From: Rosistilla oblonga
GTDB taxonomy: Bacteria > Planctomycetota > Planctomycetia > Pirellulales > Pirellulaceae
Length of the DNA: 64,000 nucleotides
Reading direction: 5' to 3'
Assembly: GCF_007751715.1 (NCBI RefSeq)
Contig: NZ_CP036292.1
Coordinates: 4,905,339-4,969,338, forward strand
Numbering within the stretch: the stretch's first letter is position 1; the number at the start of each line of letters is the position of its first letter. Of the stretch, positions 51,274 to 59,911 are shown piece by piece. The notes beneath the pieces are model-generated. The model ran no database searches. It was not told where the DNA came from and saw nothing but the letters and a program-made list of their open reading frames with translations. The translations under genes and the position numbers were made by a program.

Positions 51274-53742
51274 ATGATGATGCGTCGACTATCTCTGACA
51301 CTCTCGGCAGTATTGTTGTCCAGTGCGATTGCGTTGGCGGCTGAACCAGCGGCCCCCGCAGCAGCCACTTCCGGCGGCCCCGCGCCAACGGCAGAGGTCA
51401 ACTTGTCGGTCTATCCCGAAGAGATCTCGCTGGATACCGCTCGCGATTACCAGAACTTCATCGCCGTCGTCCGCCGCGACGACGACGTCACCTTGGATGT
51501 CACCGAAACCGCCAAGTGGACGCTTGCCGACGACAAGGTGGCCAAGCTCGACGGCACCAAAGTCACGCCGCTGGCCGAAGGGGCAACCGAGCTGGTTTGC
51601 AACTACGGATCGAGCGAAATTCGCATTCCCGTCAAAGTCACCCGGCCGGGCGAGAAGCTGCCGATCAGCTTCGAAAAGGACATCGTTCCGATCATGACTC
51701 GCAGCGGTTGCAACACCGGCAGCTGCCACGGAGCGAAGATCGGTAAAGATGGATTCATGATCAGCCTGTTCGGGTACGATCCCGCTGGCGATTACAGCCG
51801 CATCACCCGCGAAATCGGAATGCGTCGGATCAACCTAGCCGTTCCCGCCGACAGCCTGTTCCTGACGAAAGCGACTGGCGCCGTAACTCACACCGGCGGC
51901 AAGCTGTTCGACAAAGACAGCGTCTATTACGCCACGATCTTAGAATGGTTGGAGAACGGAGCTCCCAACGATGCCACGCCGCCACCAGCGGTTTCGAAGT
52001 TGGAGATCTATCCTCCACAAGCGGTTATCGAAGGTGCTGGCAGCAAGCAGAAGTTCATCGCAGTGGCACACTACGACGACGGCACCACGCGTGACGTTTC
52101 GAATCTCGCTGCGTTCATGACGAACAATGAAACATCGGCTGCCATCGATAGCGAAGGCAACGTGACCGCGGGTGCTCGCGGCGAAGCCTTCATCATGGCC
52201 CGCTTCGAAACGAAAACCGAAGGTCGCCAAGTGATCGTCCTTCCGGAAAACCTGAAGTACGAAGCACCACAAATCACCGGCAACTACATCGATCAATCGG
52301 TTGGCAAGAAGTTGAACCAACTGCGAATCCTGCCGAGCGGTTTGTGCACCGACGAAGAGTTCTTGCGTCGCATCACGTTGGACATCACCGGCCAGATGCC
52401 AACCGAAGAAGAATACCAAACATTCATGAACGACACCGCTCCGCAAAAGCGTAGCGAACTGATCGATCGACTGCTGGAACGCAAAGAATTCAGCGAAATC
52501 TGGGCGATGAAATTCGCTCAACTGCTGATGATCAAGAGCTCCAATCAAGTCAGCTACAAGTCGGCGTTTCTATACAACCAATGGTTGACCGACAAATTCG
52601 CTCGCAATGTTCCGATCGACCAGATGGTCCGCGAACTGCTTGGTGCGACCGGCGGTACGTTCAGCAGCCCCGCAACGAACTACTACCAGATCGAAACCGA
52701 TACGCTCAAACGTGCCGAGAACGTGGCCCAAGTCTTTATGGGAATTCGCACCCAGTGCGCCCAGTGCCACAACCATCCGTTTGATCGCTGGACCCAAAAC
52801 GATTACTACAGCTTCGCTGCGTTCTTCTGCCAAGTGGGCAGCAAGGGAGCAGAGGACTATCGCGAACGCATCATCTACAACCGTGGCAGCGGCGAAGTCA
52901 AACACGTCGTCACCAATAAGGTCAGCCCACCCAAGTTCTTGGGCGGTGAATTCGCTGACACCAAGGGCAAAGACCGTCGCGTCGTATTGGCCGAATGGTT
53001 GACCAGCCCCGAGAACCCGTACTTCGCGACAAGCATCGCCAACCGCGTCTGGGCTCACTTCATGGGCGTCGGAATCGTCGAACCTGTCGATGACGTGCGA
53101 ATCAGTAACCCCGCTTCGAACCAAGAACTCTTCGAGTTGCTCGGTACCAAGCTGGCCGAATACAAGTTCGACTTCCGCCAACTGGTTCGCGACATCTGCA
53201 ACAGCGAAGCGTACCAACGCAGTGCAACGTCCAACGAGAGCAACAAGACCGACACTCGCAACTTTGCTTACGCAACCGTTCGACGTATCCCGGCCGAAAT
53301 GCTGCTCGACTGCATCAGCCAGGTAACCAATACCAAAGAGAAGTTCCGCGGCTTGCCGCTGGGAGCTCGCGCGGTTCAGATCGCCGACGGCCGCACATCG
53401 ACCTTCTTCCTGACAACCTTTGGTCGCGCTCCCCGCGATACGGTTTGCGATTGTGAAGCGTCGACCGATCCTTCGCTGTCGCAAGCGTTGCACCTGCTGA
53501 ACAGCAACACCACCAACGGTAAGATCACGCAGGGCAAGGTTGTCGACGAATTGCTAGCGGGAGATGCGACTCCTGAACAAGCACTCGAACGACTCTACAT
53601 CCGCTGCCTGGCTCGCAAACCGACCGATGCGGAGAAAACCGAACTGCTGGCGACAGTCGCAAAAGCGCCATCTCCCAAGGAAGGACTCGAAGATATTTTC
53701 TGGGCTTTGCTAAACAGCCGAGAATTTGTTTTCAACCACTGA
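51274..53742 (+). CDS. DUF1549/DUF1553 fusion with Ig-like domains and cytochrome-type Cys motifs
   Basis: An 822-residue exported protein. After the signal peptide (LTLSAVLLSSAIALAA) comes a Big_2-like Ig domain, then a cytochrome-like segment with GCNTGSCHGAK (CX4CH, Cys146-His152), and another Ig-like domain. DUF1549 follows (LDITGQMPTEEEYQTF; FSEIWAMKFAQLL) with a CxxCH motif, QCAQCHNHPFDRWTQ (Cys495-His499), and DUF1553 (LAEWLTSPENPYFATSIANR, GRAPRDTVCDCEAS). These PSCyt2/PSD1 families occur almost only in planctomycetes and relatives; the function is unproven. An AAGG site precedes a run of three ATG codons. It is third in the cluster and is followed by a terminator-like hairpin. Confidence 0.9.
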   Translation: MMMRRLSLTLSAVLLSSAIALAAEPAAPAAATSGGPAPTAEVNLSVYPEEISLDTARDYQNFIAVVRRDDDVTLDVTETAKWTLADDKVAKLDGTKVTPLAEGATELVCNYGSSEIRIPVKVTRPGEKLPISFEKDIVPIMTRSGCNTGSCHGAKIGKDGFMISLFGYDPAGDYSRITREIGMRRINLAVPADSLFLTKATGAVTHTGGKLFDKDSVYYATILEWLENGAPNDATPPPAVSKLEIYPPQAVIEGAGSKQKFIAVAHYDDGTTRDVSNLAAFMTNNETSAAIDSEGNVTAGARGEAFIMARFETKTEGRQVIVLPENLKYEAPQITGNYIDQSVGKKLNQLRILPSGLCTDEEFLRRITLDITGQMPTEEEYQTFMNDTAPQKRSELIDRLLERKEFSEIWAMKFAQLLMIKSSNQVSYKSAFLYNQWLTDKFARNVPIDQMVRELLGATGGTFSSPATNYYQIETDTLKRAENVAQVFMGIRTQCAQCHNHPFDRWTQNDYYSFAAFFCQVGSKGAEDYRERIIYNRGSGEVKHVVTNKVSPPKFLGGEFADTKGKDRRVVLAEWLTSPENPYFATSIANRVWAHFMGVGIVEPVDDVRISNPASNQELFELLGTKLAEYKFDFRQLVRDICNSEAYQRSATSNESNKTDTRNFAYATVRRIPAEMLLDCISQVTNTKEKFRGLPLGARAVQIADGRTSTFFLTTFGRAPRDTVCDCEASTDPSLSQALHLLNSNTTNGKITQGKVVDELLAGDATPEQALERLYIRCLARKPTDAEKTELLATVAKAPSPKEGLEDIFWALLNSREFVFNH

Positions 53743-53766
53743 TATGCGTGTAGAATAGATCGATAC

Positions 53767-53793
53767 AACGCTGCCGCTGGCGGCGTTTTCGTT
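53767..53793 (+). terminator. Intrinsic terminator after the DUF1549/1553 gene
   Basis: AACGCTGCC (53767-53775) pairs with GGCGGCGTT (53779-53787) around a GCT loop with one G-U pair, and is followed by TTCGTTT. It lies 25 bp after the stop and would limit transcription into the cytochrome-WD40 gene. Confidence 0.65.
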
Positions 53794-53974
53794 TGCGTCG
53801 CATTCAGTTTGCTAAGCCGCGTTCCGAATATCGGATGATTCCTGCGGGTTGCGGGCAACTGCTGCGCCGCGAAAACAGATCGATATCACCGACCGCTCCC
53901 TCCCAGTGAACCGCGGTCTCGCTGGTGGAATCCGATCGGTAGAATCCCTCCCCCACCTCAATGCATTCGCTGCC

Positions 53975-56900
53975 ATGAAACGTATCACCTTTCTCCTGTT
54001 GGTTGCCTCGTCGTTTGGTACTTTGCACGCGGCCGATGAAAAGCCGACCGACAAGCCAAAGTTGAACTACATCGATCACGTTCTGCCGATCTTCCGGCAA
54101 AACTGTTTGAAGTGTCACAACGCAAACGATGCCAAGGGTGGTCTGGCAATCGACAGCTACGCCGCATTGATGGAAGGTGGCGGTAGTGGCGAAGTCGTCT
54201 TCGAAGGCGATTCGGGCAGCAGTCGTCTGTACCAAGTGATGACGCACGAGGACACTCCGGTGATGCCTCCGAATTCGGAGCCGTTGCCCAAGGAACAGCT
54301 CGACATCATCAAGAACTGGATCGATGGCGGCGTGCTGGAAAACAGCGGCAGTAAGGTCAAGAAAAAGAAGGGCCCTTCGCTTTCGTTCACCGCGATGGAT
54401 GCCGGCGGAAAACCCGAAGTCATCTCGATGCCCGAATCAGTGTGGCGAGTCCCCGTGATCACGACTCAACGCAACGCGGCATCGTCGGCGATTGCGACTA
54501 GCCCTTGGGCACCGCTGATGGCTGTTGGCGGACAACGTCAGGTATCGCTTTACAACACCGACACCGCTCAACTGGAAGGCATCCTACCATTCCCCGAAGG
54601 CGTTCCGCAAACCATCCGCTTCAGTGCCGATGGTGCCTACCTGTTGGTATCGGGCGGTACCCATGCCTCGTTGGGCGTCGCCGCTCTTTACGACGTGAAG
54701 ACGGGAGAACGTATGTTCCGCGTCGGCGACGAACTGGACACCGCGTTTGGAGCCGACATGAACGACAATATGTCGCGCGTCGCGCTTGGCGGTCCAGAAA
54801 AGATGCTGCGGATCTTCGACACGTCGACTGGCGAAAAGCTGTTCGATCTCAAGAAACACACCGATTGGATCTACTGTGTCGACTACAGCCCCGATGGAAT
54901 TTTGGTTGCATCGGGTGACCGCTCTGGCGGACTTCACGTTTGGGAAGCCGATACCGGGCGACTGTACATGGATCTGATCGGCCACACCGCCGCGGTTCGG
55001 GGAATCTCCTGGCGTGCCGACTCCAACGTATTGGCCAGCTGCAGCGAAGACGGCACCGTCAAATTGTGGGAGATGACCGAAGGGAAGCAATTGAAAAGCT
55101 TCCGCGCACATGGCGGCGGAGCTACCGGAATCATGATGGCCAAAGACGGCCGAATTGCGACCTGCGGCAAGGACCGAACGATCAAGTTGTGGGACGCCAA
55201 TGGCGGTGCGATCGCTACGCTTCCTGCGTTTGGCGAACCAGCATTGGAAGTCGCACTCACGCACGATGGATCGAAGATTGTCGGCGGCGATTGGTCGGGA
55301 CGCACCGTTTTGTGGAGCGTAGCCGATCCTAAACTGGCTCAGGAAATCGATCCCAATCCACCGACACTGGAAGAACAACAAGCCGCTCAAGCGAAACAAG
55401 TCGCCGAGTTGCAGAAGGCATTGGCAGCAGCCGACGCCGCTCAAGCAGCAGCTCAAAAGGCAGCCGACACATCCAAGGCAGCTCACGATGCCGCAGTCGC
55501 GAAACTGGCGGCAACTCAAGCTGCGATCAAGAAAGCCAACGAAGACAAGGCGGCTGCAGAGAAGTTGCTGGCCGACCTGACTGCACAGAAGGATGCCGAG
55601 ACCAAACGGCTGAGCAAAGCGAAACAGAAAGTTGCGACGCTGACAAAGCAGAGCCAAGATGCCAGCACTCAAATGGCTGCGATGACCAAAGCCGCGACTG
55701 AAGCGTTGGCGCGACGCGACGCAGCTCGCAAGGAAAAGACGACCGTCGCAGCGGCGATCGCCAAACTTGCCACCGAGATGACCGCCCCTACCCAGGCGAA
55801 AGCGGCTGCCGAAGCCAAGCTGCAGGAACTGGCGAAGGTCCAAACGACAACCACCGCAAGCGAGAAGACAGCTGCCGAAGCGTTGACCGCCGCGGAAAAT
55901 GTGCTCAAGGCTGCTCAAACCAAGCTGGCGACAGTCACCAAGCAATTGGCTGACCTCGAACCTGCATTGGCAACCGCGTCGCAGAAGATGACCGCAGCGA
56001 CTGCCGAACAGAAGAAGGGCACCGACCGCATCGCCGAACTCGGTCCCATGATCGCCAGTGCCGAAGCGGCGCTCACCGAAAAGAACGCTGCGGTTGCTGC
56101 GTTGCAAAAGCAGGTCGACGAAGCGAGCGACGAAGCTCAAAAGAAGACCTTGACCGAACAATTGGCGGCGGCTCAAGCAGAAGCGAAAACTGCGACCGAC
56201 GCCAAGGCAACTCTCGACCAACAGTTGGCCGAAGCGAACGCAGCCAAGGCGAAGGCCGACGAACAGCTGGCCTTCCTGACCGCCGCCAACGCGGCGATGG
56301 GCAAGCAGAAGACCGATGCATCCGCTTCACTGGCAGCGACGCAAAAAGAGGTTGCCGACCTGACTGCGAAACGCGATGCAGCCAAGAAGGCTCGCGAGGC
56401 GTTGGTCGCTCAACTGGCTACCTACGCAAGCGAGATCGCAGCGGTCACCAAGAGCCGCCAAGAAGCTGAAACGCAACTGGCGGCGATGGCGAAGCAGAAC
56501 GCTGACCTGACGGCCAAGCAAACCGCGTTGACGGCGACCGACAGCAAAGAAGAAGCTGCCCGCGCGGCGGCCGAAGCGAAAGCTGCAGAGCTAAAGAAAA
56601 CCGTCGACGCTGTCGCTCCGATGCTCGCCGCAGCAGAAGGCGAAGCCAAAACCGTCGCTGCGAAACTTGCCGAGGTCACCGCCAAGATGACCGCTCAACC
56701 AGCGGAGATCGCAAAACTGGCGACTGTGGTTGAAAAGACGACTGCTCAAATCCCTGTCGTCGAAAAACAGATCGCCGACGCCAAAGCGGGCTTGGACAAA
56801 GCTGTCGCCGGAGTCGCAAAAGCGAAAGCTGACGCCGATGCTTCGCGAGCCAACGTCGCCGCGGCTCAACAGCGTTTGGATGGCTTGAAAACCGAACTGG

Positions 56901-57244
56901 TTGCGTTCCAAGGGATGGCTGCCAAGTTGGCCCAGGAGCAAGCGGCTGCCGAAGCGGAAGCCGAAGCGAAACGCAAAGCGATGGAAGCCGAAGCGGCTGC
57001 CGCCGAAAAGGTCGCGGCATCGATGGCTGCTCGCGAAGCGCAACTGAAGCAGATCGAAGAGAACATGAAAAAGCTGCAAGCTCAGCTGGCTGAGATGCAA
57101 AAAGCTCAAGCGGCTGAACAGCAGAGCCTGTCGGGCATCCAAGCCAAGGTTGCCGAATTGGAAGCTGCGACCGACGACGCGTTGTCCGAAGCCGAGGCCA
57201 AGAAGGAGAAGGCTGAATTCTTCCAATCGGCCTACGGCACCTAA
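53975..57244 (+). CDS. Exported cytochrome-WD40-coiled-coil protein
   Basis: A 1089-residue exported protein in three parts. After a signal peptide (FLLLVASSFGTLHAA) a PSC-type cytochrome domain has the haem motif QNCLKCHNAND (Cys44, Cys47, His48), GGLAIDSYAALMEGG and MPPNSEPL, where the Met could be the sixth ligand. From about 180 to 455 it carries WD40 repeats (VASGDRSGGLHVW, LASCSEDGTVKLWE, IATCGKDRTIKLWD). From about 460 to 1080 it is a nearly uninterrupted Ala/Lys/Glu/Gln-rich coiled coil. The start at 53975 is the ATG giving a normal signal peptide; no ribosome site is seen. It is fourth in the cluster, behind a terminator-like hairpin. Function unknown. Confidence 0.88.
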   Translation: MKRITFLLLVASSFGTLHAADEKPTDKPKLNYIDHVLPIFRQNCLKCHNANDAKGGLAIDSYAALMEGGGSGEVVFEGDSGSSRLYQVMTHEDTPVMPPNSEPLPKEQLDIIKNWIDGGVLENSGSKVKKKKGPSLSFTAMDAGGKPEVISMPESVWRVPVITTQRNAASSAIATSPWAPLMAVGGQRQVSLYNTDTAQLEGILPFPEGVPQTIRFSADGAYLLVSGGTHASLGVAALYDVKTGERMFRVGDELDTAFGADMNDNMSRVALGGPEKMLRIFDTSTGEKLFDLKKHTDWIYCVDYSPDGILVASGDRSGGLHVWEADTGRLYMDLIGHTAAVRGISWRADSNVLASCSEDGTVKLWEMTEGKQLKSFRAHGGGATGIMMAKDGRIATCGKDRTIKLWDANGGAIATLPAFGEPALEVALTHDGSKIVGGDWSGRTVLWSVADPKLAQEIDPNPPTLEEQQAAQAKQVAELQKALAAADAAQAAAQKAADTSKAAHDAAVAKLAATQAAIKKANEDKAAAEKLLADLTAQKDAETKRLSKAKQKVATLTKQSQDASTQMAAMTKAATEALARRDAARKEKTTVAAAIAKLATEMTAPTQAKAAAEAKLQELAKVQTTTTASEKTAAEALTAAENVLKAAQTKLATVTKQLADLEPALATASQKMTAATAEQKKGTDRIAELGPMIASAEAALTEKNAAVAALQKQVDEASDEAQKKTLTEQLAAAQAEAKTATDAKATLDQQLAEANAAKAKADEQLAFLTAANAAMGKQKTDASASLAATQKEVADLTAKRDAAKKAREALVAQLATYASEIAAVTKSRQEAETQLAAMAKQNADLTAKQTALTATDSKEEAARAAAEAKAAELKKTVDAVAPMLAAAEGEAKTVAAKLAEVTAKMTAQPAEIAKLATVVEKTTAQIPVVEKQIADAKAGLDKAVAGVAKAKADADASRANVAAAQQRLDGLKTELVAFQGMAAKLAQEQAAAEAEAEAKRKAMEAEAAAAEKVAASMAAREAQLKQIEENMKKLQAQLAEMQKAQAAEQQSLSGIQAKVAELEAATDDALSEAEAKKEKAEFFQSAYGT

Positions 57245-57264
57245 GTCGGTTCGTCCTACGTAGC

Positions 57265-57303
57265 GTCGCTGGCCCTTGGACCGGCGACGGTAGATCGTAC
57301 CGT
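57265..57303 (+). terminator. Candidate 3' stem-loops after the coiled-coil gene
   Basis: GTCGCTGG (57265-57272) pairs with CCGGCGAC (57281-57288) with one G-U, and the overlapping ACGGTA (57287-57292) with TACCGT (57298-57303). The two cannot form fully together. No U-tract follows. Confidence 0.35.
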
Positions 57304-57343
57304 TGCGGAGATCGATCCGCGGATCAACCGCAACGGAGCAGCG

Positions 57344-58468
57344 ATGAGCTCAAACGACGATTATGGGCTCAGCAAACCCAAGGCGGTTGTCGCGATCGAT
57401 CCGCCAGCGATCGATTACCGCCCGCCGACGCCACGCAATTCCGATCGCAAGATCGCACTGATTGGTGCCGGCGGGATCAGCCAATCGCATCTAGCCGCCT
57501 ACCGCCGGGCGGGTTTCAACGTCGCAGCGATTGTCGATCGCACGCTCTCCAAAGCGGAAGCGATGCGGGACCAATACTTCCCGGACGCCGAAACGCTTAC
57601 CGATTATCGAGCGTTACTGACGCGCGACGATCTGGAAGTCTTCGACGTGACGCCGCATCCCGCCGACCGATTGCCGATCCTTGAAGATGCGATCGCCGCC
57701 GGCAAACATGTGCTGAGCCAAAAGCCGCTGGTGCTCGATCTCGACGACGGCCAGCGCTTAGCCTCGCTGGCAGCGCAGCATCGCGTGCAGCTTGCGGTCA
57801 ACCAAAACGGCCGCTGGGCACCTCACTTCCGCTACATGTTGCAAGCGGTCCGATCGGGCTTGATCGGCGACGTCGTTTCGATCGACTTTGCGTTGCAGTG
57901 GGATCAGACCTGGATCGCGGGATTCGAAGCGTTGGAGCAGATCGACCATCTGATCCTGTTCGATTTTGGGATCCATTGGTTCGACATCACGACCTGCCTG
58001 ATGGCGGGCCAGACACCGCGAAACGTCTGGGCCTTGGCGACTAAACAACGCGAGCAAAAGTACCGCCCTGCAGCATTGGCCACCGCGGTCGTCGAATACC
58101 CTGGCGCTCAAGTGCGGATCGCGTTTAACGGTCACGTCACGCGCGGGGAATCGGACGTCACGACGATCGTTGGCACCCATGGCACGCTGCGATCGCAGGG
58201 CCCTGGACTGAACGACCAACCTCGGATCGACGGTTTCCTGCCCGACGGGACGTTCCACGCAGCGCTCGAAGGCTGTTGGTTCGAACAAGGATTTCAAGGA
58301 GCGATGGCAGAGCTGTTGTGCGCAATCGAAGACGATCGAGTGCCGGAGCACAATGCCACGCAGAACCTCGAATCGTTAGCACTCTGTTTTGCCGCGGTCG
58401 AAAGCGCCAATTCGGGACGCGTGGTTCCCGTCGGTAGCGTCCGGCGAATCGAGAATCAACGCGGTTGA
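57344..58468 (+). CDS. Gfo/Idh/MocA family oxidoreductase
   Basis: A 374-residue NAD(P)-dependent sugar or polyol oxidoreductase. The Rossmann motif is IALIGAGGISQSHLAAY; the catalytic-loop Lys is in VLSQKPLVLD (normally EKP, here QKP with Lys kept); DFGIHWFDI holds the conserved His near the substrate. About 35 residues precede the Rossmann fold, without a signal peptide, so it is cytoplasmic. The substrate is unknown. GGAG stands six bases before the ATG. It starts 99 bp after the cytochrome-WD40 gene and ends 17 bp from a convergent gene. Confidence 0.9.
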   Translation: MSSNDDYGLSKPKAVVAIDPPAIDYRPPTPRNSDRKIALIGAGGISQSHLAAYRRAGFNVAAIVDRTLSKAEAMRDQYFPDAETLTDYRALLTRDDLEVFDVTPHPADRLPILEDAIAAGKHVLSQKPLVLDLDDGQRLASLAAQHRVQLAVNQNGRWAPHFRYMLQAVRSGLIGDVVSIDFALQWDQTWIAGFEALEQIDHLILFDFGIHWFDITTCLMAGQTPRNVWALATKQREQKYRPAALATAVVEYPGAQVRIAFNGHVTRGESDVTTIVGTHGTLRSQGPGLNDQPRIDGFLPDGTFHAALEGCWFEQGFQGAMAELLCAIEDDRVPEHNATQNLESLALCFAAVESANSGRVVPVGSVRRIENQRG

Positions 58469-58485
58469 TGCTTGGGCAGCGTCGG

Positions 58486-59736
58486 CTATCGGACCAACGC
58501 TTGGCGGATTCTCGCCGCGACCGCCGGATCCTGTTCGGTCGACAGCAACGACCGTAACTCTTTCGCCACGTTGGGGTCGCGCATCGTGCCCAATGCAGCC
58601 AAGGCTCTCAAACGCACGCTCCGCTCCGCGTCTTCGGCTAACCACAGCAACCACCGACGCGGATCGACATCGGATCGGTTCGTGATGTCATCGATCAAAC
58701 TGTTGCGAACGTCAGCGTTGGTGGAAGCCAACCGGATCGCCAGACTAAGATCGACCGGCTGAAAACCGCGTTGAATCAATTCACTGCGTGCCGCTGAAGC
58801 CAACGGTTTGCGGATGCTCGACAACAGATCGATCACAGCCCGCGTCGAATAGGCTTCCAACGCGCCGTCGGTCGAATAACCCCCAGCCGACAGGATCGGT
58901 GCGGAACCACCCATCGGAAGCGTCACGGGAGCTTCGGTAGCCGCCGGCCCACTGGTCAACATCTCCGGTTCTAACGAACTCGTCTCCACCAACTCGGCAG
59001 CCGGCGTGGGCGGAGGTCGCCGCGTCGGATCGACCCACAGGTTTTCATCGAGCACGTTTTGCGAAGCTGGTGACTGCGTTGCAGGAGCGACCGCTAACGG
59101 CTGCAGATTGGGCAGGAACTCCGCCTCGTTGGTGAGATTCGTCGGCAGCGACTGAGGCGTTGCAGGGGCTGCGGTCGCCAAAAGCGGAGCGTTTGCACTC
59201 GCGTCGACTGGCAGAACTAATTGCGACAGCAGCGACGTGGCGGTGCGGTAGCTGGTCTTGGCGCGTTGCAGTTCGATATCCAAGGTATCGAGCAGCGTTT
59301 GATTCAAAAGTTCACCGACCCAGGGATGGCGATCCTGCGGGATCTGCGGCAGCTGGTCGGCCAGTTGGCGGGTCAGCTCGAAATGGCAAGCGGCTCCCTC
59401 GGCGTCCCCCTTCTGCATCATCTGGTCCTGCATCGACTTGAGCACCTGCAGCGAACTGCGGGCGACGCCGCGATCGCGATGGCCCAGCGATTTGACCAAG
59501 ACCGGAATCCCCGGAACTCCCAAATGCCCGATCGCTTGCAATCTTTCGGTCTGGGTTCCCAATGGAAGATCTTCGATCCCTTGGGTAAGCTGGTTCAACA
59601 AAAACCAATTGCAGACGCGTGGCACGACAAACACCGTCAGCACGATCACCACGCCGATCGCCGCCCACCAGGGCCAACCGGCGAAACGCCGTTGACGCCG
59701 ATAGGCGAACGGGTTGCTTGATTGGTCGTGGTTCAT
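58486..59736 (-). CDS. Membrane-anchored HEAT-repeat protein
   Basis: A 416-residue protein with a short basic cytoplasmic N-terminus, one transmembrane helix (WWAAIGVVIVLTVFVVP, about 23-39) and a large extracytoplasmic part. Helical repeats occur after the membrane (LQAIGHLGVPGIPVLVKSLG) and at the C-terminus (VRLRALAALGTMRDPNVAKEL), both HEAT-like, separated by a Pro/Ala/Thr-rich linker (about 195-290). No enzymatic motif is seen; HEAT repeats usually bind other proteins. A GGAG lies upstream of the ATG. It is divergent from mnmE. Confidence 0.78.
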   Translation of the reverse strand: MNHDQSSNPFAYRRQRRFAGWPWWAAIGVVIVLTVFVVPRVCNWFLLNQLTQGIEDLPLGTQTERLQAIGHLGVPGIPVLVKSLGHRDRGVARSSLQVLKSMQDQMMQKGDAEGAACHFELTRQLADQLPQIPQDRHPWVGELLNQTLLDTLDIELQRAKTSYRTATSLLSQLVLPVDASANAPLLATAAPATPQSLPTNLTNEAEFLPNLQPLAVAPATQSPASQNVLDENLWVDPTRRPPPTPAAELVETSSLEPEMLTSGPAATEAPVTLPMGGSAPILSAGGYSTDGALEAYSTRAVIDLLSSIRKPLASAARSELIQRGFQPVDLSLAIRLASTNADVRNSLIDDITNRSDVDPRRWLLWLAEDAERSVRLRALAALGTMRDPNVAKELRSLLSTEQDPAVAARIRQALVR

Positions 59737-59911
59737 GCGATGATAGCTCCGGTGCGGTTGACGGGGTGAATTCTTCTGTGATGTGTTAAATAAGACAATA
59801 GCAGTATTGGGATTGGTTGCCGTTTGCGGCCGCTAGCACCTACAGATCGACAAGCGTTGACGGTACACAATCCAAGTTAGAAAAGTGGTAGAAGGGCTCG
59901 GTTAAGCAAAT

